A stretch of 64,000 bases of DNA, taken from the NCBI GenBank assembly GCA_963773085.1, contig CAVYZS010000002.1, positions 124,001-188,000 of the forward strand, in the 5' to 3' direction. This stretch comes from JAENVT01 sp963773085. GTDB taxonomy: Bacteria > Actinomycetota > Acidimicrobiia > Acidimicrobiales > Ilumatobacteraceae. The translations under genes were made by a program, and so were the position numbers. Every line of letters starts with the position of its first letter. The first letter of the stretch is position 1. Under the pieces are notes generated by a model that ran no database searches, was not told the DNA's origin, and saw only the letters and a program-made list of their open reading frames with translations. Positions 26,632 through 36,908 of the stretch are shown here, piece by piece.

Positions 26632-28170
26632 GTGCTAACCGGTGATCCGTGGACGGGATCCTCGCTGCTGTCTCGTTGTCTCGTCGCGATCGCCATGGTG
26701 TCGTTGTCGGCTGTGTTGACCTGGTCCGGTGTCGTCGAGGCCGGAATGGGCGCCAGCGCCGCGCCGACGTTCCCGACTGCCGTCGTCGCCGGAGCGACCG
26801 GTGTGCCGGCATCCATCAAGCTGCAGAACGACAACACGCCTCCAGAGTCCTCAAGCACTATTTGCAACTTCGGCGATCCCCTGCCATGCCCCTTGGCGGA
26901 TCCTGGCATCACGCTGATCCCGTCGTGCGGTCGCCTGTTCACGTTCTCGGCCTGTGACCCAGCGGGTGCGGACCCCGGCGTCTTCCAGGTGTCACCGACC
27001 GCCCTCGGCCGGGCCGGTACCGCGTGCGCCGGCATGGCCTTCAACGTCACGTTGATCGACCCTGTTTTCGGACAGTTACGGTTCACGCCCGAATCGAACG
27101 CCCACGTGGTGTTGCCCGCCCCTGGCTCGGTGTGCATCATCGACTTCACCTTCGACGTGCTGAAGGTGGCGACCGTCGACCAGAACCCGTCATTGCCCGG
27201 CCAACAGACGGTGCAAGTCGTCGACAACACCCAGCGTGACAGCCTGCCCAACAACCCGCTGACAGCCTCGGGACGTGGCACCAGCACCGGCACGACCGTA
27301 GCGCGGGCCACACCGACGCTGGCCACGACGGCGGCGCCGAGTCTCGTACTCGGAGCGGGGACGATGGCCGACAACGTCACCGTGTCGGGCCGCGTCAACC
27401 CGCAGCAGGGGGCAACTGTCGGCTTCCGACTCTATGGGCCGAATGACACGACCTGCAGCGGTACGCCCGTATTCGAATCGCTGAACCTGCCATACCCGTT
27501 GGCAGGTGGTCCCGTGATATCAGCTATGTTCACCCCGACATCCATCGGTCAATATCGATGGATCGCTTCCTACAGTGGCGACGCCAACAACAACCCGGTT
27601 TCTGGCGCGTGCAATGATTCGAACGAGATCACGGTCGTCACACCGGCAGCCCCGACGATCGTGACGGTCGCCTCGCCGAACATCAATCTCGGTAGTGGCC
27701 TGCTGGCCGACACAGCCATGGTGTCGGGTCGGGTCAACGCGCAGCCGGGGGCGACGGTCGACTTCCGCCTGTACGGTCCGAATGATGCGATCTGCAGCGG
27801 CGTGCCCGTGTTCGAGTCTCTCGGCGTGCCGCATCCGGTCGCCGAAGGCCCGGTGACGTCGGCCGCGTTCGCGCCCATCGTTGTCGGGGATTATCGCTGG
27901 GTGGCGACGTACAGCGGCGACTCCAACAATGCCGCGGTCTCTGGTGCCTGCAACAACGCGAACGAAACAGCCACGGTGTTCCCTCCGCCACCGCGGCCGA
28001 CCGGGGTGGGCTCATTTGGTCCGCTTCCGGCCACCGGTGCGACGACCAACACCCTGCTCGGTGTTGCAGTAGGGCTGACACTCACTGGCGGACTGCTGGT
28101 CGGATCGACCTCTCGGCGACGCCGCGGCCTTCAGACGGTCGCAGCTTCTTCGCCGGCGAACGACCTGTAG
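26632..28170 (+). CDS. Sortase-anchored (LPATG) surface protein with two Ig-like repeats
   Basis: 512 aa. GTG 26632 with GGAGG six bases upstream opens a signal sequence (LLSRCLVAIAMVSLSAVLTW). A 180-residue N-terminal domain follows, then two near-identical Ig-like repeats. The C-terminus has LPATG, a hydrophobic helix (LLGVAVGLTLTGGLLVG) and SRRRR, a classic cell-wall sorting signal. It therefore should be attached to the cell wall by a sortase, none of which is in the window. Its end overlaps the convergent aquaporin by 40 bp. Confidence 0.82.
   Translation: MLTGDPWTGSSLLSRCLVAIAMVSLSAVLTWSGVVEAGMGASAAPTFPTAVVAGATGVPASIKLQNDNTPPESSSTICNFGDPLPCPLADPGITLIPSCGRLFTFSACDPAGADPGVFQVSPTALGRAGTACAGMAFNVTLIDPVFGQLRFTPESNAHVVLPAPGSVCIIDFTFDVLKVATVDQNPSLPGQQTVQVVDNTQRDSLPNNPLTASGRGTSTGTTVARATPTLATTAAPSLVLGAGTMADNVTVSGRVNPQQGATVGFRLYGPNDTTCSGTPVFESLNLPYPLAGGPVISAMFTPTSIGQYRWIASYSGDANNNPVSGACNDSNEITVVTPAAPTIVTVASPNINLGSGLLADTAMVSGRVNAQPGATVDFRLYGPNDAICSGVPVFESLGVPHPVAEGPVTSAAFAPIVVGDYRWVATYSGDSNNAAVSGACNNANETATVFPPPPRPTGVGSFGPLPATGATTNTLLGVAVGLTLTGGLLVGSTSRRRRGLQTVAASSPANDL
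27310..27981 (+). repeat. Two tandem Ig-like coding repeats of about 110 codons
   Basis: Unit 1 is about 27310-27639 and unit 2 about 27649-27981. Both contain VSGRVN, QPGATV or QQGATV, FRLYGPND, CSG-PVFESL, YRW-A-YSGD-NN and VSGACN-(S/A)NE. The high identity points to recent duplication and makes a hot spot for recombination. Confidence 0.8.
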
Positions 28171-28883
28171 AGCACGGCACCGGCGATGCCGCCGATGATC
28201 GGCGCGAGCCAGAACAGCCACAGCTGACCGAGCGCCCATCCCTCGCCACCGAAGGCGAGCAGGATTGCCGGACCGGTCGATCGCGCAGGATTGACCGACG
28301 TGTTGGTCACCGGGATGCTGACCAAGTGGATCAAGGTCAGCGACAAGCCGATCGCCAGTGGAGCGAAGCCCTTGGCGGCTCGCTTGTCGGTCGCGCCCAT
28401 GATGACGATGAGGAAGACCGCGGTGAGTACGACCTCGATGATGAAGCAGGCGGCGAGGTTGTACAGACCGGGGGAGTGGTCGCCGTAGCCGTTGGAGGCG
28501 AAGCCACCCGCACTCAAGGTGTCGGATGAAGCACCTTTCTGGCCGATGGCAATGACCCACAGCGTCGCCGATGCAGCGATTGCTGCGACGACTTGAGTGA
28601 CGATGTAGGGAAGCACATCCTTCGACGAGAAGCGCTTGGCCGTCGCCAACCCGATCGTGATCGCCGGGTTGAAGTGCCCGCCGGAGATGTGGCCCACGGC
28701 GTAGGCCATGGTCAACACCGTGAGACCGAAGGCCAGTGATACACCGAGGAAGCCGATACCGAGGCCGGTGTTCGTTCCGGTGGCGTCGAGGAACTCGGCG
28801 GCCAGCACGGCGCTTCCGGTGCCGCCGAACACGAGCACGTAGGTGCCGACGAACTCGGCGCCCAGAGTGGACACACGCGACAT
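28131..28883 (-). CDS. aqpZ: Aquaporin Z-like MIP channel
   Basis: 250 aa. Six membrane helices and both pore NPA motifs, in GHFNPAIT near residue 72 and SVNPARS near 202. The arginine after the second NPA is the selectivity-filter Arg. The N-terminal ELVGT-type segment (AEFVGTYVLVFGGTGSAVL) is conserved. The pattern fits water-selective AqpZ rather than glycerol GlpF channels. It starts at ATG 28883. Confidence 0.93.
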   Translation of the reverse strand: MSRVSTLGAEFVGTYVLVFGGTGSAVLAAEFLDATGTNTGLGIGFLGVSLAFGLTVLTMAYAVGHISGGHFNPAITIGLATAKRFSSKDVLPYIVTQVVAAIAASATLWVIAIGQKGASSDTLSAGGFASNGYGDHSPGLYNLAACFIIEVVLTAVFLIVIMGATDKRAAKGFAPLAIGLSLTLIHLVSIPVTNTSVNPARSTGPAILLAFGGEGWALGQLWLFWLAPIIGGIAGAVLYRSFAGEEAATV

Positions 28884-28970
28884 TGCAATCTCCGATCGTC
28901 GATGGGGTTGATGAGACGTCGCTTCGGAGACTAGTCAAGAGGTCACGATGATGGCGGGACCGACAACTGG

Positions 28971-30137
28971 CTACAACGGCAGCGCTTCGGGTGGCAAGGC
29001 GAACTCGATGAATGAGTTGCGATAGATCCACGGGTTGTCGAAGGCGACGCCGCGCATGTCCCAGGCATTGTTGGAGAGCGCGATCACGAGCGAGCCGTTG
29101 TCTTGACGCCACGGCATGAGCGACGCGTAGTAGGTATTGCAGTCGGCGCACTTGGTGCTCGGCGTGATGGTGGCGATGGTCGTCCACGGCCCGGTCGGCG
29201 TGTGGGCAGTATCGACGTAGATCGTCGTTCCCCACCAGTCGCCTTCCTTCGACACTGACACGAACGTGTCGCCGAGGCGCTGGATCGACACCGGATTGAT
29301 GGCCCGAGCGCCCGGAAACTCGAGTGGTTTGGCGGCTTCCTCTTCCGAATGCCAGCGACCGTCGCCGTAGTACTCGAGTGGAGCGTCGAACTCTCCACGA
29401 GGCACGCGGGCGACGCGCACATCGCCGCTACACGATGGATCGTGGCCCATGTATGTGCCAGGGATGAATTGCCGGTAGCAGTGGGAGAACAAGTACGTGA
29501 ACGCGTCGTCCGACGTGACCGCCCAGCCGTAGAGCCCGGCACCGTCATTGACTGCAGGCGTGAACGACCGAACCCTGAGCGTGACGGGATCAATCGTCGC
29601 CTGCCACGTGCCGACCGGTTCGGCACCCGCCGCCGCGCCTGTTCGGTTTGGGTTGCGCATCTCGGCAACCATCACGTGCAGGTAACCGTCCGCACCCATC
29701 GCACCGCCCATCGCCCAGAACCATCGCGACAAGGTCCTTGTTCGGCTACTGCCGATGTAGCTCCGAGTCCCACTCATCGTTCGCGACACGCAGCCGTTGA
29801 GGTCGAGCAAGACCGCAGCGTTGTGAACGAAACCTGCCTGCCTCAAATTGGTGACGGGTCGGCTCGACCGAGACCGAGCGAGAAACACGTCCTGCATCAA
29901 GATGAGTGTGTTGCCGTTCGGTAGGGCGAATGGGCGGACGTAGTCCGAGCCGGCAATCCGCCCGACTTGCCCCTGGAACAAGTGGTCGAGACCCTCTGCG
30001 TCATGCCCGGCGCACGACCGCGTCGAGCCGGCACGGGCGGCACTGAATGTGAGGCCGGTGATTGCGAGCGCCATTACAGCCATGGCGACGATGAGCCGCT
30101 TCCATGGACCTTTCGTTCGGGTGTGGGGGTTCGACAT
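28971..30137 (-). CDS. Secreted hypothetical protein, beta-propeller-like
   Basis: 388 aa. A clear signal peptide (KRLIVAMAVMALAITGLTFSAARA). The mature part has repeated short strand blocks with W, G and D (GGAMGADGYLHVMVAEM, GWAVTSDDAFTYLFSHC, DTFVSVSKEGDWWGTTIYV), as in five-bladed propeller sugar-active or DUF4185-like proteins. Several cysteines could form disulfides. It starts at ATG 30137. The function is not predicted; the resemblance is structural guesswork. Confidence 0.7.
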   Translation of the reverse strand: MSNPHTRTKGPWKRLIVAMAVMALAITGLTFSAARAGSTRSCAGHDAEGLDHLFQGQVGRIAGSDYVRPFALPNGNTLILMQDVFLARSRSSRPVTNLRQAGFVHNAAVLLDLNGCVSRTMSGTRSYIGSSRTRTLSRWFWAMGGAMGADGYLHVMVAEMRNPNRTGAAAGAEPVGTWQATIDPVTLRVRSFTPAVNDGAGLYGWAVTSDDAFTYLFSHCYRQFIPGTYMGHDPSCSGDVRVARVPRGEFDAPLEYYGDGRWHSEEEAAKPLEFPGARAINPVSIQRLGDTFVSVSKEGDWWGTTIYVDTAHTPTGPWTTIATITPSTKCADCNTYYASLMPWRQDNGSLVIALSNNAWDMRGVAFDNPWIYRNSFIEFALPPEALPL

Positions 30138-30295
30138 GCCCTCCCAGGGGAGGACGGCGAACGACCTGATACAGGCGAATCGTCAGTGATGAGACCGCCG
30201 TTCGCTATGCCGCGGATGCGGGCTTGTAAGGGACCGTCGGACGTGATCTAGGGCTAGGGTCGCCACGACCGCGTTCCGCCGGGCAGGTTGTTGCC

Positions 30296-30706
30296 ATGAA
30301 GAAGGTCAGCGCACGCGACGGGCCAGACGAGTCCAAGCAGCTCCCACCGGGCATGCGCTACGAACACGGCAAGGTCGTCCCGCACCTCTCGCTGGAAGAG
30401 CGCGTCGCGCGGGGCAAGGCCACCCGCCGGGAGGTATCCCGGGAGAGCCATGCCTCCTTCTCGCCTGGTGCGCACCGGCACGATCCCGTCGACCTGCTCG
30501 AGGGGCAGGCGATCACGCGAGTGCCGGAGCTGGTGCCGATCCGCATCGAGGGGGTCGACGGCGTGCAGCGCGACTTCCACGTGCGTCAGCTGGGCGACTG
30601 GAAAGGAGCCGCACTCGTCGAGACGATGGCTTCCAACACCTTGGCAGCGAGGCCTGTGAACGCGCCAGGCCACCGGGCTTCGGGTGCCTCTAGATCCTCT
30701 CTCTAG
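30296..30706 (+). pseudogene. DUF2252 relic with internal deletion
   Basis: 136 aa. The first part, SHASFSPGAHRHDPVDLLE and ITRVPELVPIR, matches the N-terminus of DUF2252 proteins (kinase-like, usually 430-470 aa). It then jumps straight to DFHVRQLGDWKGAALVETM, which matches the C-terminal YVRQLRDxKGS block of the same family. About 250-300 middle residues, holding the presumed active site, are missing. The end is degenerate. The fused piece is in one frame, so a peptide could still be made. Confidence 0.65.
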
Positions 30707-30864
30707 ATCCTCCGCCTGCGGCCGGGGGTCACCGCTGCACCGACGACGGCAGCCTTGGCGACCGGTGAGGGACCGGGCTTGACCGCGGCGGTGACGACCG
30801 CTGCCTTGGCGACCGGAGCACCGACCACTCCAACTCGTCCTACACGTGCTGGTCTGAGCGGCAT
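30703..30864 (-). CDS. Small Ala/Val/Pro-rich basic peptide
   Basis: 53 aa. MPLRPARVGRVGVVGAPVAK, then two similar units (AKAAVVTAAVKPGPSPV and AKAAVVGAAVTPG), ending in RRRRI. ATG 30864 is one base after the stop of the DUF6325-like gene. DUF6325 genes in other actinobacteria are often followed by a small 'R-VGR-G' peptide gene, which supports it being real. Confidence 0.6.
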   Translation of the reverse strand: MPLRPARVGRVGVVGAPVAKAAVVTAAVKPGPSPVAKAAVVGAAVTPGRRRRI

Positions 30865-30865
30865 G

Positions 30866-31324
30866 TCAATCTCCTTCTGTCCCGAGGGCCTCGTCGGCCT
30901 CGACCGCGGCGATGATAGCTTGAATCGGGATCCGCCCATCGGCGATCAATTGACCACCGGAACGACGTACCGCTGATGCGAACGGTGCAGCCCACAGGTT
31001 CTCGTAGATCAGCACCCCCGCCGTACTACCCGGGTCCATCGCTGCGGCGAGATTGAGAACGTCCTCCTCGGCCAGCAGTTCTGCGAGCTGAGCCTCGAGT
31101 TGCTGCATCGGCCCGAGATCGGGGAAATCGGAGAGCTCCATTGCCTCCACCGAACCGTCGTCGTCCTTGACGAGGATCAACACGTCGACCACGCGAATGG
31201 TTCCGGCATCGACGAGTTTGAGCAGTTCGTCGGCCATCTCGCCCGTGAAGTTCGCGGTCTCTGCTGGAAATTCGACGATCACGTAGTCAACAGGTCCGAG
31301 TTCGTCTAACGCTGTGTTGGTCAT
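30866..31324 (-). CDS. DUF6325 family protein
   Basis: 152 aa. The pattern LGPVDYVIVEFPAE near the N-terminus, IRVVDVLILVKDDDGSVEAMELSDF in the middle and the C-terminal ENLWAAPFASAVRRSGGQL fit DUF6325, a family of unknown role in actinobacteria that often lies with SHOCT or small membrane proteins. Starts at ATG 31324. The tail of the protein leads directly into the small peptide gene, so the two form a unit. Confidence 0.82.
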   Translation of the reverse strand: MTNTALDELGPVDYVIVEFPAETANFTGEMADELLKLVDAGTIRVVDVLILVKDDDGSVEAMELSDFPDLGPMQQLEAQLAELLAEEDVLNLAAAMDPGSTAGVLIYENLWAAPFASAVRRSGGQLIADGRIPIQAIIAAVEADEALGTEGD

Positions 31325-31335
31325 AACACGTCCAA

Positions 31336-31650
31336 TCAGTTCACTGGTTCAGCCGTTTGGCGAACCCAATGATGCCCACCGGGCACGCTCGATGTCATCA
31401 CCTGGAGAGGGTGATGATCAGCCACGGCGGCCGGTATCCACATCTGACGGCTGGTGATCAGCGGGGCGATCCGAACCCTCTCGTGCCGGAACGCGCCACG
31501 GTCGGTCAATATCTCTATCTCAACTTCAGCTAGAGGCGGATCTTCGGAGGCGTCACCGGTGGCAGGGGCCGGGGGCAGCGTGATGGGCGCACCGTACAAC
31601 CTCTGGTGTGGCCGATCGCAGCTGGCAACGGCGGGAACCGACTCCCTCAC
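31336..31650 (-). CDS. Doubtful hypothetical ORF upstream of the DUF6325 gene
   Basis: 104 aa, ending 11 bp before the DUF6325 start on the same strand. The middle (LAEVEIEILTDRGAFRHERVRI) looks like real coding sequence, but the N-terminus is weak and no family is recognised. It could be a leader gene of the DUF6325 unit or a relic. Confidence 0.3.
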   Translation of the reverse strand: MRESVPAVASCDRPHQRLYGAPITLPPAPATGDASEDPPLAEVEIEILTDRGAFRHERVRIAPLITSRQMWIPAAVADHHPLQVMTSSVPGGHHWVRQTAEPVN

Positions 31651-32032
31651 GGCCGCGGGATGCTTGTCGCTGCGCTCAAGTGGTCAAGGAGCCCGTGCGC
31701 CCACGCCCCACACTGGGCAATCGGCGCTACCTGTCGTTGTGCGAGTCTGCCGCCCCCCACCCGGGGTGGCCGGAACACTCTGATGGACGAGAACCCCGCA
31801 CCGATGTGCCGATCTCGCGCACTCCCCAGGGAGCGTGCGATTGTGAATCCCCTAGGCGTCTCCCAGAGTCCCAATATCAGCCGTTCAGTCCCTAAGCGTT
31901 CCGGACCGTCCACCGCATGCCTCGGTGCCGTGACAACGTGCTTCGCGAGCTAAGCCAGAGTTAAGTCGGCGGGTGCATCGTCCGTTTTCAGCTCGCTCGC
32001 CAGGCGTAGGATCCGGCACGGAAGGTGATTCG
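31651..32032. other. Intergenic region with regulator operator
   Basis: No gene seen. The right end holds the 11-bp direct repeat listed at 31950-31971 and the promoter region of the fusion regulator. The rest shows no clear structure. Confidence 0.5.
31950..31971 (+). promoter_or_regulatory. 11-bp direct repeat, TAAGTC-type operator (site 1)
   Basis: CTAAGCCAGAG then TTAAGTCGGCG; the TAAG cores lie at 31951 and 31962, exactly 11 bp apart. It is 62 bp before the start of the first fusion regulator. The same core occurs upstream of the next two genes, suggesting one regulator controls all three. Confidence 0.6.
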
Positions 32033-35000
32033 ATGGGCATTGAATACCGACTGCTCGGCCGGCTTGAAGTCCTGCGCGACGGCGCCCCGGTCGATCTCGG
32101 CAGCCAGCGTCAGCGGGCGCTGCTGGCCCTATTGCTGGCCAACGTCGGAACGGTGTTGTCGACGGATCGGATCCTTGACGAGCTGTGGGGCGATACAGGC
32201 GCAACCGACAAGCACAACTCGTTGTGGGTCTACGTGTCCGGGCTGCGCGGCTGCCTTGGAGCCCGAACGCCCAAAGCGGTCGGAGGGCACGGTCCTGCTG
32301 ACGAGGAGCCCTGGCTACGTCGTGTCGATCGACCCGGCGGATCTCGATGTTGGCCGGTTCGAGCAGTGCGTCGCCGAGGCGCGGCTCATCGCCGAGACCG
32401 ATCCAGCATCAGCCGCGGCGACTCTTCGCGACGGGCTCGCTTTGTGGCGGGGTCATGCCTTCGAGGAGTTCGTGTACGAAGGGTGGGCCCAGGCCGACAT
32501 CTCTCGTCTCGAGGAGCTTCGTTTGGAGGCGACCGAGATGCGAGTCGAGGCCGACCTGCGGCTGGGGCTGTCGGGCGAGCTCGTTGCGGAGCTGAAGGGC
32601 CTGGTCCGTGAGCATCCGCTGCGCGAGAGGTTCGTGGCCTCGCTGATGCTGGCTTTCTATCGGTGCGGCCGCACCGCCGAGGCTCTCCGCGCCTTCGCCG
32701 CGTTCCGCGAGCGGCTCGTTGCTGAGGTCGGGGTCGATCCGTCGCGAGCGATCCGAGACTTGGAGCAGCAGATCCTCACTGATGACGAGGCGCTACATCT
32801 CGACCGAGCCACTGCCGCGCCCGCCGACGGGCCGCGGACTGGGCTGACGGTGCGAGGCTACGAGCTACGCGAGGTGCTCGGCCGCGGCGCGTTCGGCGCG
32901 GTTTACCGCGCCTATCAACCGAGTGTGGGACGCGAGGTCGCGATCAAAGTGATTGCGCCCGAGCTCGCCGACGACCCGAAGTTCATCCGCCGGTTCGAGG
33001 CCGAGGCCCAGATCGTTGCCGGGCTCGAACACCCACACATCGTCCCCCTCTACGACTACTGGCGCGAGCCACATGCCGCGTATCTCGTGATGCGCCTGAT
33101 CGGCGACAACAGCCTGGCCGACACGCTCGCCGATGGCGCGTTGCCACCCGCTCGGGCCGCGTCCGTGTTCGCCCAGCTCGCCAGCGCGTTGCAGGCTGCC
33201 CACCGCAGCGGCGTCGTCCACCGCGACGTGAAACCGGAGAACATCCTGATCGACCGCGACGGCAACGCGTACCTCACGGACTTCGGCATGGCGTTCGCGT
33301 CCGACGGCGGGCGCGGTCCCGCCGCAGCACACACGGCGATCGGCGCATCGCTCGACGAGCCCTACGCGTCGCCCGAGCAGCTCGGTGGGCACCCGATGTC
33401 GCCAGCGTCGGACGTGTACAGCTTGGCGGTCGTCGCCGCGAGGGCGCTCACCGGGCTGGCCGGAGACTACGAGGCGGTTCGCGGGGCTCTTTCCGCCACG
33501 GTACGCACGGTGCTCGACCGCGCCACGGACCGAGACCCTCTCCGCCGCTATTCGAGCGCAGCGGTCTTCGGCCAGGCCTTGACCGAAGCGCTCGGCGTCG
33601 CGCCCACAGCGTTGCTCGACGATGCTGAGATCGAGAACCCGTACAAGGGTTTGCGGGCGTTCGCGGCGGCCGACGCCGCCGACTTCTTCGGGCGTGAGCG
33701 ACTGGTCGAGCGGCTCATCGCCCGGCTCGGAGAGCCTGGAATCCGTGGACGGTTCGTCGCCGTGGTCGGGCCGAGCGGCAGCGGCAAGTCGAGCGTCGTT
33801 CGGGCAGGTCTCGTGCCGGCGTTGGCGGCAGGGGCGTTGCCGATGTCGCAGGATTGGTTCCGAGTCGAGATGACACCGGCGCCCCACCCGTTCGAGGAGC
33901 TCGAGGCAGCGCTCAGTCGAGTGGCGATCGAAGCGCCGGCCTCGATGGTCGACATCGTCCTCGCACCAGGTGGCATGCGGCGGGCCGTCGAGCGGATCCT
34001 CCCCGATGGACGCGACCAGCTGCTCCTTGTGATCGACCAGTTCGAGGAGCTGTTCACGCAGGTCGACGAGGAAACGGCGACTCGCTTCATCGACGAGCTC
34101 GTCGGGCTCGTCACCGCACCGCGCAGCAGGACCAGGGTCGTCGTCACGTTGCGGGCCGACTTCTACGATCGCCCACTGCGCCATCGCGGCCTCGGCGAAC
34201 TGCTCCGCGACGGCACCGAGGTGATCACGCCGATGTCGATCGAAGAGCTCGAAGCGGCCATCACCGGCCCGGCCGCCAAGGTCGGCGTCAACGTCGACTC
34301 CCTCGTGGTCGCCGAGATGGTCGGCGAGATCGTCGACCGCCCTGGGGCGCTGCCGCTCATGCAGTACACGCTGACGGAGCTGTTCGACGCCCGGGTCGAC
34401 CGAACGATCACGATCGGCGCCTACAGGGCCGGCGGTGGCGTGTCGCGCACGTTGGCGAAGCGGGCCGACTCGCTGCTCAGCTCGCTCGGGCCCGAGATGG
34501 CCGAAACGGTTCGGCACGTCTTCCTCCGCCTCGTCAGCCTCGACGACGACAGCACGAGTGTCCCGACCCGGCGGCGCACGCTGGTCGCCGAGGTGGAGGA
34601 GTTCGACCAGCGCGGACGGGTGCAGCGGGTGCTCGACACCTTCGGGCGGCACCGTCTGCTGAGCTTCGACCGCGACCCGGTCACGCGCGGCCCGACCGTC
34701 GAGATCTCCCATGAGGCCCTCCTCACCGAATGGGCCGAGACTGCGCGACTGGATCGAGGCCGCACGCGACGATCTCCGCACCCACCGCCACCTCGCGCTC
34801 GAGATGAACGCCTGGCTGGCTGCCGGCAAATCGGGCGACTATCCTCTTGCAAGGAGGACGGCTCGACTCGATCGCAGCGTGGTCCGAGACGACCACGATG
34901 GGCCTCCGCCCGCCCGAACACGAGTTCCTCGACGCGAGCCTGGCGGCGCGGGCCGAGGAGCAGCAGGTTCGCCAGGTCGAGCAGCGGCGCACGACCGACG

Positions 35001-36789
35001 CCGAACGACGAGCGCGACGGCGTTCCCGGCAGATGTTGATTGCAGCGTTGATCGCAGCGCTGGTGGCTGCTCTGGCGACGTTCGCCGTGGGTTCAGCGCC
35101 AGGATGCCCGCGACGCCCAGGCCGACCTCGCGGGCACCCAGGAGGCGCAGCGCCTCGCCAACGTCTCCGCCTCGGCGCTCTCCACCGATCCCGAACTCTC
35201 GCTCCTGTTGGCCATGGACGCGGTCCGGTCGACAGCGACGCTCGGCTACGCCGTGCCCGAGGCCGTCGATGCCGTCCATTGGGCGCTGCAGGAAATGGGT
35301 GTGCAGTACGACGTCGCGCCGGACACGCCCACCGCGGCGCGGTTCGGGCCGGCTGGGGTTCATGGTGTCTGGGTCCTGCCGGTCGAGAAGTTGATGGATC
35401 TCGCTGAGGCGAAGCACGACTCGGAACCTTCTCGACCGACGAGTGCCGGCTCTACTTCGGTGACGAAGGTTGCCCGGCCGAGGTGTCGGTCGTCGGGCTC
35501 GAGTACCTCGGCGGATTGGACGCGTACACCAATGCCGTTGCGGTCGATCAGGCCGAGGTCGTCGTGGCGACCTCGGAGGACTCAGTCGAATGGCTGCAGA
35601 ATCTCGAAGCGATCGGCGAGCAGTACGGCGTTCGCATCCAGCCCCGGCAACTGCCGACACAACCTCACCGAGAACGGAGGCGGCTACACAGGGATTTCCC
35701 GGCGACATCTTTGTACTTTCCTCAGACGAACTTGGCGAGTTCTCTGCCGTCCACCCGTTGATCGATCTCCGCCCGTTCATCGACGAGGCGACCATGCTCG
35801 ACGACTACGGCTCCTATCTCGTCTCGCTTTCTCGAATCGGCGACAACGGCGAGTGGCCGAGTGACACCGGAGCGATCCATGGCGTGCCTGTCGACCTGAG
35901 CTCCAAGTCGCTGATCTGGACCAACGAGCCGGAGTTCACCGATCTCGGCTACAAGGCGCCGTCTGACTGGGCGACGTTCATGGATCTCGCCAACGAGATG
36001 GTCGCCGACGGCCAGACCCCGTTCTGCCTCGGGATCGAAAGCGGCGTCGCCGATGGGTGGCCGGCGACCGATTGGGTCGAAGCAGTCGTGCTGCGCACGG
36101 GCGGCCCCGATTTCTATGACCAGTGGATCACCCACGAGGTGCCGTTCGACGATCCCGTCGTCGTGAACGCGATTCGCACGGTCGGCGAGATGGTTCTCAC
36201 GCCAGGATTCCTCGACACGACTCCCGCCCAGGCCGCAATTCGACCGTGGGAATTCGCTCTGCAGGATTTCCTCGACAAGCCGGGGTCGTGCTTGATGATC
36301 GCCGTTCCCCAGCTTCCTGCCGGATACGATCGGGCCACCGGAGCAGACGATCGGGGATCTTCGCGTTCCCAACGTTCGGGCTCGGTCATGACGACGCCGT
36401 CGTGGGGGGAAGTGCCTTCGCGGTCGCCGTCACCGACCGCCCAGAGGTCCGCAGGTGATGGCCGCGCTCGCATCACCGGACATGGGCGCCGGAACGGCAG
36501 CAGCTCGCAGTGGCCCCTCGGATTGCCGGCCAACGCACGCTTCGACACCGCATGATGGTCAACCCGGTAGTGGGTGAGATCGTCGGAGAACTACAGGCTG
36601 CGATCCGGTCCGACGAGTTCCGCCTCGACGCGTCCGACGCGATGCCCGACCGAGATCGGGTTCGGTGCGTTCTTGGACGGGATGGTGCGGCTGTTCCGGG
36701 AGGGCTCGCCGGAGAACCTCGACCAGCTGTCGCTCGACATCGCTCGCGATATCGAAGCTGCCTGGGTCGAACTCGAACAATCCGGCTGA
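32033..36789 (+). pseudogene. BTAD regulator / Ser-Thr kinase / STAND NTPase / TM / sugar-binding fusion (copy 1), frameshifted
   Basis: About 1,585 codons if joined. Order: OmpR-type winged helix (YRLLGRLEVLRDGAPVDLG..., 1-95), BTAD (100-240), active-looking protein kinase (265-510: GRGAFGAVYRAYQ loop, VAIKVI lysine, HRDVKPEN, TDFGMAF), STAND NTPase (about 535-880: Walker A VGPSGSGKSSV, Walker B LLLVIDQFEELF), a single membrane helix near 35030-35085 (QMLIAALIAALVAALATFAV), then an AglE-type alpha-glucoside-binding domain (DGQTPFCLGIESG, GWPATDWVEAVVLR). ATG 32033 has GGAAGGTG upstream. Frame changes near 32260, 34740, 34850, 35090, 35425, 35690, 36355 and beyond; the 32260-34740 core is one long intact frame. 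Confidence 0.75.
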
Positions 36790-36828
36790 CCATTCGCAGC
36801 GGCTGACCAGCCAGAAGTTCGCATCGGA

Positions 36829-36850
36829 TAAGTCGCCCTTAAGTCGCACG
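36829..36850 (+). promoter_or_regulatory. 11-bp direct repeat, TAAGTCG-type operator (site 2)
   Basis: TAAGTCGCCC and TAAGTCGCAC, with cores at 36829 and 36840, 11 bp apart. A third looser TTAAGCCTCG is at 36881. It lies between the end of the first fusion regulator and the secreted protease start at 36909, so it most likely controls the protease. Confidence 0.6.
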
Positions 36851-36908
36851 AAGGCCGAATGTAGGCCCTCGCCGCCGCCCTTAAGCCTCGCTCTCGACAG
36901 TGCGGGGC

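Noticed and set aside
32865..34829. A 654-codon open frame on the minus strand
   Set aside because: It is the antisense of the intact kinase/STAND frame; its composition is Arg/Asp/Val-rich shadow sequence with no family pattern.
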